A model generated the notes under the pieces. That model searched no databases, was not told where the DNA came from, and saw only the letters and a program-made list of their open reading frames with translations. A DNA stretch of 64,000 nucleotides, taken from the NCBI GenBank assembly GCA_021234155.1, contig JAJEKV010000002.1, positions 35,940,128 through 36,004,127 of the forward strand, read 5' to 3'. Made by a program: the position numbers and the translations under genes. Of the stretch, positions 38,006 through 47,951 are shown piece after piece (the first letter of the stretch is position 1; every line of letters begins with the position of its first letter). Source of the stretch: Isoetes taiwanensis (Eukaryota > Streptophyta > Lycopodiopsida > Isoetales > Isoetaceae).

Positions 38006-38251
38006 ATGGCTTATAATATCTATGAGTATGAAGATCGGTTTGAGACCATTCTTTGCTCCATGAGCTACAATGATATTGTTCGGTGCATACATAAAACAGT
38101 TAAGCTGGATCCCTACTTGCAATCTAAAGCTGATGGTCCTGAGTGTCATTGCCCTGGCCTTACTCGTGTTGTGATCCATCTTCTTTGGCTTCCTGAGCGC
38201 CATGCCTACGAGCTGAATGCGATCACGTTAGCAGGGATTGAAGATGAGTGA
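38006..38251 (+). CDS. ORF B: 81-residue protein of unknown function, transposon cargo
   Basis: Starts at the ATG at 38006 (MAYNIYEYEDRFETIL), the first ATG after a well-placed TATA box, and ends at TGA 38249-38251. An upstream in-frame start at 37928 would precede the TATA box and is less likely. The protein is mildly acidic with Cys-His pairs (DGPECHCPGLTRVVIH) and ends in acidic residues. No membrane segment. No known family comes to mind. It converges on the transposase gene. Confidence 0.45.
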   Translation: MAYNIYEYEDRFETILCSMSYNDIVRCIHKTVKLDPYLQSKADGPECHCPGLTRVVIHLLWLPERHAYELNAITLAGIEDE

Positions 38252-38445
38252 ATCATCGACTCTATAATGCCATCATATGTATGCCATCAATAATGTGTGC
38301 ATCAGATGTAATGATGTGTATTAAACACCTATTATAAAAGATGTAAGGATGTAGTATAAGCATAATGAAAGCTATTTGATGTATCGACTGGGTATTAATT
38401 GTCCAAAATGCTTAAGTATTATAGCAAAAGAAATTACATACATGA
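38252..38445. other. Convergent 3' region between ORF B and the transposase
   Basis: AT-rich, about 190 bp, presumably both 3' UTRs. No stable hairpin seen. Confidence 0.4.
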
Positions 38446-41400
38446 TTATCGAGAACATGACTGAGATTGAGAGCTTTTAGCTAATGCTATGTCCCCCCAC
38501 ATGTCAACAATGTATTTTGGAATCTGAACAGTCTTCGGTCTTTTGCCATTTGCATCCCATGCATAATGTATGGCATCTAACTTCTCATACCTTGATGGAT
38601 CTGATGGATTGGGTCGCCAACGTTTAGTTAAGCAACCTGTATAGTCACGACCAACAGGCATCCACCATGATACATAAATGTGACCATAATTGGTAGACTC
38701 TGGATCTAGGATGGCATCTTCTTCTGTAAAGCCCAACCACGTTGGAGTTTCATCGTCTCCAGGTCGGACTAAAACGAACATACCTTTCGTAACATGTGCA
38801 TGAGGATCGAACTCATCCATAGGTAACACTAGACGCCCATCTGCTGGCCCACAATACGTAGGCAAAGGTCTTACAAGCACAGCGGCTTCATCGACCTCTG
38901 GAGTAAATGCAGCTTGTAGAGGTTCTTGCCTTGTACGTAACCAAAAGTTATCATTTTGAGGTCATCCTGGAGATACATCTTCCAGACACAAAAGAATCTC
39001 GTTCCAGTAATCCATAGTTGCTTTGTACTGTCATGCAAATACACTATCTTCTTGATTTTTGCAGAAGGAATTCCATAATGCTATGTACTTGCTGATGCTG
39101 TCTGCCAGGCCAGGGAGATCTTTCAATGTCTTCCTTAGAGGGATATTTTTAGGCACCCCTGTTGGTAACGTTGGCTCACCATTTTCATCCTCCTTCCACA
39201 TTCTTATTCCTTTTTCTGGAATCCACTCTTTATGGGTTGGCCGCATCTTATATTGCATAATGGGCCATTTCCCATCCATTTTAAATCGGAATAGCAATGG
39301 GTGGGTATGGCCTGTTAGACGTTGGCCTTTATCAGGGATATATCCCTTGACAAAGCCTTTCCAATCTGGAACTTCATCCACAAAATATGGAACAGGAGAC
39401 TTTGCATTGCACTTGCTAAACAAGTAAAGCAACTCAGGCAAAGTTAGAGCATCCGATGAACTCATTAACGTCGAAAAGTTCCCAAACAATGCATCAATAT
39501 CGTCATGAGTATGCCCAACCATCATGAAGCCAACCTGAATCTCATCGAATACCTTAAGCCATGTCAAATAAGAGATGCATTATCCAACTGTAAGTAGAGA
39601 TTTCGAGGAAGAGGATTGAAGCCTTCTAAGTTGGCACTAGAACATGAAGGCATCTTATCTTGTGTCTGCGCTAGCTTATGCTGCAGTGGTCGAGTATCTT
39701 TTAGGGCTTGCATCAATTTGCAATCTGTAGTTACGCTTCCACACGGATCACCACACTTGTCTTCTTCCCAAAACTCAAGATAGTGTAGGATCCTAGAAAG
39801 TGATCCAACATGAAAGTTTGAGTCATCCTTCCAAAGATCAAGAGAGAAATGGCCATAAGCCCGTCCCACCATGACCATGTGTCAATGCTCCCGTCAAAGT
39901 CGCTCTTCAAGCGATCTCCTCTCCAAACGGACTTTGCGAGATGGTGACTTCTTGGTGTGAGTGTTTTGACCTGATCCATCTTATCATGTATTATGCAAAG
40001 GTGACTTTTCGGCGACGATGTGATAATGCACGCCAATGCCAATATTGACTCCCTACAGAGAACGTTGTTCCAACATATGTGCCTGCCGTTGAATTGAAAG
40101 GTTGCGCCTCTCCCTTGTATCTTTTGTTCTTTCCAATTTCTGCTTGATGACTACACATATGTTACACTTGGAGAATGCTGTATTTTTTGCTATGCTGACG
40201 TCTGGAAACTCTTTCTTCCAAATATTGTAAAAAGAGGGCAAGGTTACACTCTTTCCTGTCAATTCTTCCACCACGGCACCCACTTCCTTATGTATGCTCT
40301 TCTTATTAAGGATGGAAGGAAGTTTGCGAACATTCTCCCTTATATCATCCTTTCCTTTTTTGCTTCTATGTGGAATGCTCTCTGCATTCTCACTAATGAA
40401 GGTATCAAGCACACTTTCTATAGCTAGTGTCACAGATCTAGGCTTCTTAGAGCCTGTATTACCATGCTCCGCCCGTTTTCCACCTAACTCGAACCTCTTC
40501 CTCCAACTATAAAACGTAGACTGAGCAACTCCTAAAGCCACGCGCCATGCGAATTGACAGCACTCCACTCCAGAGACCACTACTTTCGCCTCCGACTGCC
40601 CTGTATAAGTTACACTCAACACATCAAAAACAAGCGTAATCCTGGCACTGCTTGATTGAGAATAAAATTCTTTTCTTAAGGCACATACTTGCTCTCGGCT
40701 CAGTTTTTTGACACATTCGTCCTTGCAGCATGTTGATTTTAGAGCACTCTTGATTGACTTGGAAGCGCACATCCTCTCCTCCTTGCTATCCCCCTTTGGT
40801 TCCCTCCTGACCCTCTTCACATATGTATATTTCCTTTTCCTCTTGAATTGCTTCTCAACATCAGCTTCCAAGCACTCAACTTCTAAGTCATCCTGTTCGA
40901 GAGCAGCTCGAGCTTGTAAATGTTGTGAAACTGTCCTACCATCATGAAGCAAAACATCATGGGTCTCCCAGGTTACTAGACTGTTAGCTATAGGCCTCTC
41001 AGCACAAGCATGACATGACCTGATATTTTGGTTTCCCGTTGGATCTATTATGTTACCCACTGAAAGCCCGACCTTTGATACACCCAAGAACTCATCGTCT
41101 ATAGCATCCTGAGGATCACTAAAGACTATATTCGCCTCCGAATATTTAGATCCAATGCAGGAGTGAAGAATGTAGCATGGCAAACCTAGTAGATCTGTTC
41201 TGGAGTAGTAGACTGTCTCATCTTCAGGCTTAAACAACCTGAGACCAAGACGGGCAGCTAGATTCTCATGACCTCCAATCTCCTCTACTATCTCGTCTTC
41301 TTCATTTGTTGCTGTGTTGCTTGGTTCACCACAGTGAGCAGTGAAACTGATGTCCGGCGGGCTACTGACAGATGGTGGACTACTAGATGAATCCTCTTCT

Positions 41401-41688
41401 GAAGAGGGCAAATTGAGGGATCTCGAAGACGTATCTTCACTTGAGGGGCACTCATTTTGTTTTACATCCCTCTTAGGCCATTGAATGAATGTGCCTACTG
41501 CTTCACCAATGTTATCTGCCCCTCCGCAGGGGACTGGAAGCTCGGTCGATGGGATCACGGACTCTGTGACCTCAATTGCTACATTTGAAGGATCTATTTC
41601 CTTCCCATGAAGAGTGGTTCTATTCAAAATATGTCCCCGGGCAACAATTGTCCTTCCGTCGAATAGGTTGTACAGGGGAAAATTGAAC
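38446..41688 (-). pseudogene. DUF7869-like DDE transposase gene, broken
   Basis: Minus-strand pieces read in order. 40053-41688: a long N-terminal region with an acidic Ser-rich stretch, CQFAWRVALGVAQSTFYSWR (helix-turn-helix-like), REHGNTGSKKP-like and AFSKCNICVVIKQKL. After a 1-nt shift: CIIHDKMDQVKTLTP (first Asp, about 39985). After another shift: LDLWKDDSNFH and LPRNLYLQLDNAS (second Asp, about 39584). Then VGFMMVGHTHDDIDALFG (third acid, 39495-39504). The C-terminus (38446-38880) has an SH3/BAH-like segment, GMFVLVRPGDDETPTWLGF ... IYVSWWMPVGRDY. At least two shifts and in-frame TGAs near 39028 and 38966 disable it. An acceptor (AAACAG|G, 41689) shows an upstream intron; the first exon lies in 41.7-42.4 kb and is not resolved. 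I recall this architecture in plant and cnidarian proteins labelled DUF7869. Confidence 0.75.
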
Positions 41689-41758
41689 CTGTTTCAAGCA
41701 AGGTGACACTTTTTAGTATATATGAATTAGACGAAAAATAAGCAATAAACAAGCAAAA

Positions 41759-41952
41759 ATGGCGCCATTTAGTACAAAAGAAAAAATTTTGGTCCAAATT
41801 TGGAGCTAAATGGCGCTATGGCGCCATTTGGCTCCAAATTTACACCATTTCAAGCGTGCACCATTTTCAACCGAATGGCGCTATGGTGCCATTTAGACCA
41901 ACACACCATTTTAAGGGTGTATTTGGAATAGAATGGCGCCCTGGCGCCATTT
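41759..41952. repeat. GGCGCC palindrome cluster 1 (transposase intron)
   Basis: Four sites: a half-site at 41759, and double sites at 41808-41829, 41873-41894 and 41931-41952. Each double site is two GGCGCC-like cores around a central dinucleotide with AAAT/ATTT flanks; variants are mostly C-to-T changes. They lie upstream of the acceptor at 41689, so within the proposed intron or leader. Confidence 0.9.
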
Positions 41953-42289
41953 GATCCAAGTGGGTGACATGGGGCGATTTAGCTTAGCTCCATCACAAAA
42001 TCTACACGAGGTGCCTATGTTATGCATTCTTGCTCCCATTGATGTATATGTGTCAATAAGAGCAGGCATGCATAACATGGGCACCCCATGCCAACTTTGC
42101 AATTGAAACCAAGGTTCTTAGTTTCCTAGCAGCATTAATGTCAGCGTTTGGACACGCTATACACATGGCAGCAATAGAACATAATTCATACCAGAAATAG
42201 TGCTTACTTGATATTAGATAGATCCATAGTGGTAAGTCCTGGAGCAGTAGATGGAACAGGAAAATCAAGCTGATCCCAGCAGATAAATT

Positions 42290-42395
42290 CGCAGAAGAAT
42301 GCGCCAAGAAGAATTCGCCAAGAAGAAAGCGCCAAGAAGGATTCTCCAAGAAGAAAGCGCCCAGAAGAATTCGCCAAGAAGAAAGCGCCAAGAAT
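42290..42395. repeat. Minisatellite of a 15-bp unit in the transposase leader
   Basis: GCCAAGAAGAATTC / GCCAAGAAGAAAGC repeated about seven times. The minus-strand open frames here (WRILLGAFFLE repeats) are a by-product of the array. Confidence 0.85.
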
Positions 42396-42699
42396 CACCT
42401 GGGATTTCTGTGAGTGCCAAGAAGGAAGCGCCTGACAGCACGCATGCGCCTTGCAAAGTTTCTGCCTAGGCGCCTGAGAAAAGCGGCGTGCCTTATCGCG
42501 GCGGTAATTGAACGAAAGCGGGCAGGTCGAAGCGCTGAGCAGTAACGCAAACGTCTGCGTCTTGGCATGGTCGCTTTAAGAGGGAGAACGGCGACAAAGA
42601 GGGAGCTTTAAATGCAAAGTACAATTTTAAAAGCGGACGATTCAAATTTGGACAGGTGGCAGTCAAAATTCAACTTACGGGCGGGAATTTTGACTTTTA

Positions 42700-42910
42700 T
42701 GTTAATTGCGGGCGTTAGGGTGGGAAATCTTCGAATTTCAAAATTCAAATTTGGGCGGGCGGGCGTTAGGGTGGGAAATCTTCGAATTTCAAAATTCAAA
42801 TTTGGGCGGGCATGGGCGCCTGGACCGCCATGTGCATGGGCGGGCATGGGCGCCTGGACCGCCACGGGCATGGGCGGGCATGGCATGGCGGGCCGGGCAT
42901 GGGCATAGGG
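42700..42910. repeat. GC-rich tandem repeats in the central divergent region
   Basis: A 52-bp unit (GGGCGTTAGGGTGGGAAATC, TTCGAATTTCAAAATTC) occurs twice at 42711-42812, followed by two copies of GGGCGCCTGGACCGCCA and GGGCATGGGCGGGCAT (42826-42890). It is a CpG-rich island between the divergent genes and probably holds both promoters. AGCGCC words continue at 43030-43100. Confidence 0.75.
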
Positions 42911-43133
42911 GACGACCCACGGGCCCCTAGTTGGCCTTTTGTGAGTGCAGAGAGCCAGCGGCCAAAGTTTGTTATGCCTAATTGTTTTTCTGAAGCTTCT
43001 CATTCGGTTTTTTCGTTTTCAATTCCAGCTCCTAGCGCCTCGACCTTAGCCGCCAGCGCCTAGCGCCTAGTCGCCAGCGCCTAGCACCCAGCGCCTAAAG
43101 CAACCCTTTTTCGTCCTTTGTTTTCAGTGTTTT

Positions 43134-44113
43134 CTGGCGCCATTTCCCCACAGTTCAGCGCCTCAACACATCTAGCTACACACCAGTTTTCGGACCAAAT
43201 TCAAGGCGCACGAAATGGAAATCGACAATTCTGGAGCTCCTCAGAATGTGGAGACAGCGGCTAGCGCATCTCAAGGGACAGGTATGTCATCTACTTGCAT
43301 TGTTTTGTTTGGGCTAAATGGCGCCACCGCGCTATTTAGATGCATGGTAACCACTTTAGGGTCTTATAGTTTACAAATGGCGCCATGGCGCCATTTGGAT
43401 GCCTGAGCGCACTTTAGGAGAGCTTACTTTAGGATGCCTGGTAGCTTACTCTAGGGTCTTGTTGCTACCAAATGGCGCCATGGCGCCATTTGATGTCTAT
43501 TAGCTTACCATAAAATGGCGCCATGGCGCCATTTGATGTCTATTAGCATACATTTGGGTAGTCTATTAGCAAATGGCGCCATGGCGCCATTTTTATCTGC
43601 GTCCAGTCCATTAACACTAATGGAGTCATTCGCATATGTATTGCTCCTACAAATCGCAGGTGCCTCGACCCAGTCAGAGCCACTCTCCTTCCAACCATCT
43701 TCCGCGAATATTGAGAAGGGGAGGGGCTCGGACTGGGTGGAGGCCTCTGCGACCAAACGCAGGGAAATGCATTCGAACTGCTTCCATTTGCTTATGCACT
43801 GAACTCAGATGCAAAATGGCGCCATGCCTAGTCATCTGGTCTGCCTGCTTGTTAAAACCAGACATATGTACATCAGCATTGAGGTAGCTCGCTTCTCGTT
43901 GTGTTGCGTTCTGTAGTGCTCTCTCCTACGAGTCGCAGGTGCCTCCACCCAGTCCGAGCCACTCTCCTTCGAACCATCTTCCTCGAATATTGCGAAGGGG
44001 AGGGGCTCGGACTGGGTGGAGGCCTCTGCGACCAAACGCAGGGAAAGGCATACGAACCGCTTCCATGTGGTTATGCATTGGACTCAGATGCAAATGGCGC
44101 CACGGCGCCATTT
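43134..44113. repeat. GGCGCC palindrome cluster 2 (intron 1 of the plus-strand gene)
   Basis: Nine sites: half-sites at 43134 and 43814, and double sites at 43317, 43375, 43470, 43513, 43571 and 44092 among them. The four at 43375-43396, 43470-43491, 43513-43534 and 43571-43592 are identical perfect 22-bp palindromes (AAATGGCGCC and its complement around AT). All but the first lie between the exon-1 donor (43282) and the acceptor at 44193. Confidence 0.92.
43657..44107 (+). repeat. 170-bp direct repeat carrying duplicated candidate exons
   Basis: 43657-43828 and 43936-44107 are closely similar. Each starts right after a CAG acceptor and encodes STQSEPLSFxPSSxNI then KGRGSDWVEASATKRRE in the same phase, followed by a GGCGCC site. 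Confidence 0.8.
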
Positions 44114-45933
44114 GCCTACCACAACTGATTGTCTGCTTGCTTGTTAAAACCATTTACTGATGCCTCTTTGTTAGTGATGCCCCTTTGTTGCAGCTATGTT
44201 ACGTGCGGAAACACAATTTCAATCCGACCAGACTATCATGCTGATAGACAGGTACTGGTGCATGGAAGTAATGCGGGTGAGCCCCTCTACTGCTACAGGC
44301 TCGAAAGGAGACTGCAGGAGAGAGCTCTGCCTCCTTATAAAGGAGACAGCCCCAGAATCAGCCGGAATATACCAGCCAGGTATCTTGGTCCACATGAAGA
44401 TGGTAGCAAAAAGCGGTCGCGAAGATTGGATCCGGGTGGTCTGTGAAGATACTATGCAGCAGCGAATAATTGTCTACTATGTGGACTGGAAGTTTTATGA
44501 TCCGACTGTAATATCTGCTAGCATTGCAAATGTAGCTGGTTCGGCGAAGAAGCAAGGTCAAGGCCGCCATCGTTACAACAAACTTTGAAGAAGCTGACAT
44601 CAAAGGCCCACAAGAAATCTTGAGGGGCTTTATGATTATTCGCAATCGTATGAACGAGTCGAAAAACTCGCCTTCATTCGTTGTGAAGGCATTAGCCCAG
44701 CAGAAGCTACCCGCCATTGTGGACACGGCCTGGCTAAAAACAGTCAGCAAGAAGAAGACAAGACAAACTAAGGAGACACCTGCAGTTGAAAAAGACTCCT
44801 CATCTTCTACTGAGGATGTTGGCCAGGAAACTGACGAAGGAAAGGCGGCGGGCAAGCGTAAAGTTAAGAGAAAGGATCACAAAGATCCTGAGAAGGAAAA
44901 GAAGGAAAAGAAGGAAGAGAAAGAGAAGGAAGAGAAAGAAAAGAAGGAAAAGAAAAAGGAAAGGAAAGACAAGGATAGGGATGGCAAGGGGCAGAAGGAA
45001 GGGAAGGCGAGACAGGAAAAGGAGGGAAAGGAAGTGGAGACAGAGGAAATGGATGGGAAAAAGAAGAAGAAGCACAGGTTGGGGACCTCCGAGAAGGACA
45101 TGGCACCTAAAAAGCAAAGAAGGCAGACTCCTACTCTTAGTCCTGCTGGAAGTCCTAGAAGTGGTGGTGAACCTCCGAGCCCAAGGCATAGCCAGGATCC
45201 TGCGGACACACCGGCCAAAAGGATCACCATTCAGAAGCCAGAGCGCAAGCTTACCTTAAGAATTGCTCAGCACTTGCTAGAGGTGCCTGCAAATCTTAAG
45301 GTCGAAAGGTCAGAAGAGGAAAAGACGGCAGAGAATACACTGCAAAAAATTTACGATCACCGGCATCTGTTTCCTCTGGGTGTCACATTTATAAAAAAGA
45401 TAGACGTGCTCAAACTATACCAAGGGACAACAAATCTGACATCTAGACCAAGGAATATGGAGCACGTTAAAACATTAGTGGAGTCCTTTCAGAGAGACCC
45501 ACATCCAGTATTCACTCCCGCTGATGTGATTCCATTCAATCCCCTCACAAATAAACTGGTCCCTTGGAAAACCGAGGATGACCTCATGGGGATGCACTAT
45601 TATATAGTGAATGGCAATCATTCAGTTATGGCTGCTCAGCTTGTATGTAGAAGACTCGGCACAGCAAAGTCCCAAGAGCAAATGTCAAAGATTTATCTTC
45701 AACGGAATTGCCGAGTGTTATCTGGCACAGTCAACGAACAGGAATGCCTGCAGCTCATTTGTGAAGTCAATGATATCACTGCAAAGACTATTTTCAAAGA
45801 GCCCTTCATTGATAACATAACCCACCTGCGGCAGCAATATGCTCTATGCGGGAAGCCTGATCCATTGGGACGCGGGCAGTCACGCTCAGAACCATATAAG
45901 GTACATACTGTTGTAATTGTTGGCAAGATTAGC

Positions 45934-45984
45934 AAATGGCGCCGCGGCGCCATTTAGTGAGGAAATGGCGCCGTGGCGCCTTTT
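45934..45984. repeat. GGCGCC palindrome cluster 3 (last intron)
   Basis: A perfect 22-bp palindrome with a GCCGCGGC centre at 45934-45955 and a near-perfect one at 45963-45984. Together they make up much of the 127-bp intron 45901-46027. Confidence 0.9.
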
Positions 45985-47802
45985 GCTCATTAAATATCAT
46001 TCAAGGCTAACTTCTTGCTGTTTCCAGCGTTATCTGGCTTTGGCTGAAGTTACCATGCATGGTAAGCATCCAAAAGATTTCAACCAGTGGGTCTTCATGC
46101 CAGAGGATATTTTTCAGTTATTTATGTCCCTATGAAACTTGTGAAAATCTGGCAAGCTAAAAGACAACAAGGGACAAACAATTACCTGTAACTGGGCAAA
46201 AGAATCTGACTACTTCAGTCAGACCTACCTGAGGTGCATGAGGGGACTCGACTACGAAGACTGTCGGGTTCTGTTCCAGGAAGTGCTGGATGAGAAGACC
46301 TTCGTCAAGGTCACCAGTGATTATATAGGTAAGCAATTCTTCAAGGCAAGGGCAAAGACACTAAGATCCATATCTTTCTTGAAGAAGGAGATTTTTGAAT
46401 ATGTGAAGGATAATTTTCCGAGGAAGTTCAAATCCTTCACTGATCTCAGTACTGCAGTGCCGGGCTTCGAGGATACCGACCTGATTTCCATGGCCACCTT
46501 GCATAGTAAGTGGGTTGAAACTGGAGTGACCAAGGAAGGCGTTTTCGGTAACGTGCCACATGCCTTGGCAAGATTCATACGCAATGCTGTCTTGCAGAGA
46601 GAGGATACTGAAGACTTCCGTTGTGAAGTTGAACTAACAGACAGCAGGGGGCAAGTTAGATGCACTCCTGTACCAGTATCCTTGATTGCCCTGGACACTA
46701 GAGGCATAATTCCAATGTGGGACAAAACCACACTATCTAATTTCTTTAATACAGCTGTAAAGAACACCACAGCTGATTCTTTCTGGATAGTGGTCTTTGC
46801 AAGGCCGGAGCATAACTTTTTTATTTCATCCGTGTTGGATGATCTGGATTCCAGATTCAGGGTTTTTATTGGCATGTATGAGGACAAATACAAGAATCCG
46901 CCTGCCCCAGGAGCTCAGGAGGTCCATGCACTAGTGTACGCCACAAAGATTCAGGCCACTGCAGGTCCTCCTGTCGATACAATTGACCTCAGATTCCCCT
47001 TTAACGATCATCCTCAAGAACTGCCACCAGTTCCTGTGCCTAACGAAGAAGACGAAGACGGGGAGACCGAGGTTATGGCCGGGAAGCTCTGCAACAGCAG
47101 ATTCAGGTACAGCTGGCAAGGCTTGCCAGGGGACATAATCATGAGAAACCAGCTGGGGCCTGCCACATGCTCCTACCTCGTGCAGAAAATGGTACCGCCA
47201 GGAACAGGGGTGTTTGATTACTTCTCCTGTGGTTCTTTTGGCCAGGCTTCATTGATGAATAAGAGGTTTTGCATTGTGTTCGAAAGTGACCCGGTTAAGC
47301 AGGAGTGCCTGAGGGGGATTCTTGATAGGCTTGACCGCCTCCTGAATCCTATTATCGCAGCAGTTCCTGTGACAGAGAGACAAGGTGCTGTAGTTGAAGA
47401 AGCTGTAGATGCATCAAATCCAGAGATGCCTGAAGCTCCACCCGATGTGGACTACGATGTGATCAGGGATACACAATTCAATCTGGACGTTCTTGATGAT
47501 CCCAATTTCACTGCCACAGCATTCGAGAGCTTTCAGGGAGATCCTATGGCTGCTTCTTCTACCCATGGCCCTGGCAATGCAGAACCTGATCCTGATGTGG
47601 AACCTGATCCTGATGCGGAACCCTGAATTTTGTGTGAATATAATGTAAATTGTACAATAACTCTTGTAAACAGACTCTCTCTTCCGAGTCCTTGCCTTTT
47701 GTGGCAAATTTTTTGATATGCAAATCTATGAATTTGGAATTTTTAACTAATTTTGTGATGTTATGTTTCTCTAACTTCATTATATGCACTGTTAGTATTT
47801 TT

Positions 47803-47855
47803 AATGGCGCCAATAAATGGCACTTTAGATGCATATTTTTTTTAAATGGCGCCAT
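47803..47855. repeat. GGCGCC half-sites near the right terminus
   Basis: AATGGCGCCAAT (47803-47814) and AAATGGCGCCAT (47844-47855), 93-145 bp from the right end. Confidence 0.85.
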
Positions 47856-47925
47856 AATTGCTCAAAAAATTGGCATAAAATGAACTAAAAAGGATTTTCG
47901 TTCCTAATTGGAATCACGAAATTTC

Positions 47926-47947
47926 TCATTTTAATGAAATTGTGCTT
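47926..47947 (-). repeat. Right terminal inverted repeat of the 11.3-kb element
   Basis: The minus strand reads AAGCACAATTTCATTAAAATGA. The outer 16 bases are identical to the left end. Confidence 0.85.
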
Positions 47948-47951
47948 GAAT

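Larger units (their letters stand above)
43215..47626 (+). pseudogene. ParB-like / DNA-methyltransferase-like cargo gene, multi-exon, broken
   Basis: Exon 1 is 43215-43281 (MEIDNSGAPQNVETAAS). The main exon 44194-45900 and exon 46028-47626 join in phase through GT-AG introns (45901-46027). Optional exons may start at 43660 and 43939. Main protein: an SH3/BAH-like start (GILVHMKMVAKSGREDWIRV); a long Lys/Glu-rich linker (44.8-45.1 kb); then RNMEHVKTLVESFQRDP ... HYYIVNGNHSVMAAQLVCRR (about 45450-45650), like the ParB/Srx fold where NGNHSxxAAQ stands for the GxxRxxAA box. The last exon has DSFWIVVFARPEHNFF and GVFDYFSCGSFGQASLMNKR then FCIVFESDP, like the VLDPFxGSGT ... GRxxxGIExD signature of N4/N6 DNA methylases, but no DPPY and a changed Gly loop. 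A frameshift near 44560 and TGA codons at 46133 and 46142 break it. Both domain calls are by eye. Confidence 0.6.
36639..47947. mobile_element. 11.3-kb DNA transposon with DUF7869-like transposase and cargo genes
   Basis: Bounded by inverted repeats (AAGCACAATTTCATTA identical at both ends, 20 of 21 positions overall) and the 4-bp duplication GAAT inside an L1 ORF2. Gene map: ORF A (36890-37507, minus) and ORF B (38006-38251, plus) on a divergent promoter; the transposase gene (38446 to beyond 41688, minus); the ParB/methylase-like gene (43215-47626, plus), divergent from the transposase across a repeat-rich 42.2-43.2 kb region. GGCGCC palindromes sit in the introns and gaps. TIRs plus a 4-bp duplication are compatible with the Sola superfamilies, known from moss and animals, but I cannot confirm that placement from memory. 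Both main genes carry disabling changes. Confidence 0.85.

Noticed and set aside
42053-42460. Minus-strand proteins with repeated SWRILLGAFF words
   Set aside because: Produced by the 15-bp minisatellite; only the downstream part could contain a transposase leader exon, which I could not define.
44800-45230. Long minus-strand open frames rich in Phe, Leu and Ser
   Set aside because: They are the complement of the Lys/Glu-rich linker of the plus-strand ParB-like gene (AAG/GAG codons read backwards).
41759-45984. CRISPR-like array of palindromic repeats
   Set aside because: Spacing is irregular, there are no uniform spacers, and the host is a eukaryote with spliced genes.
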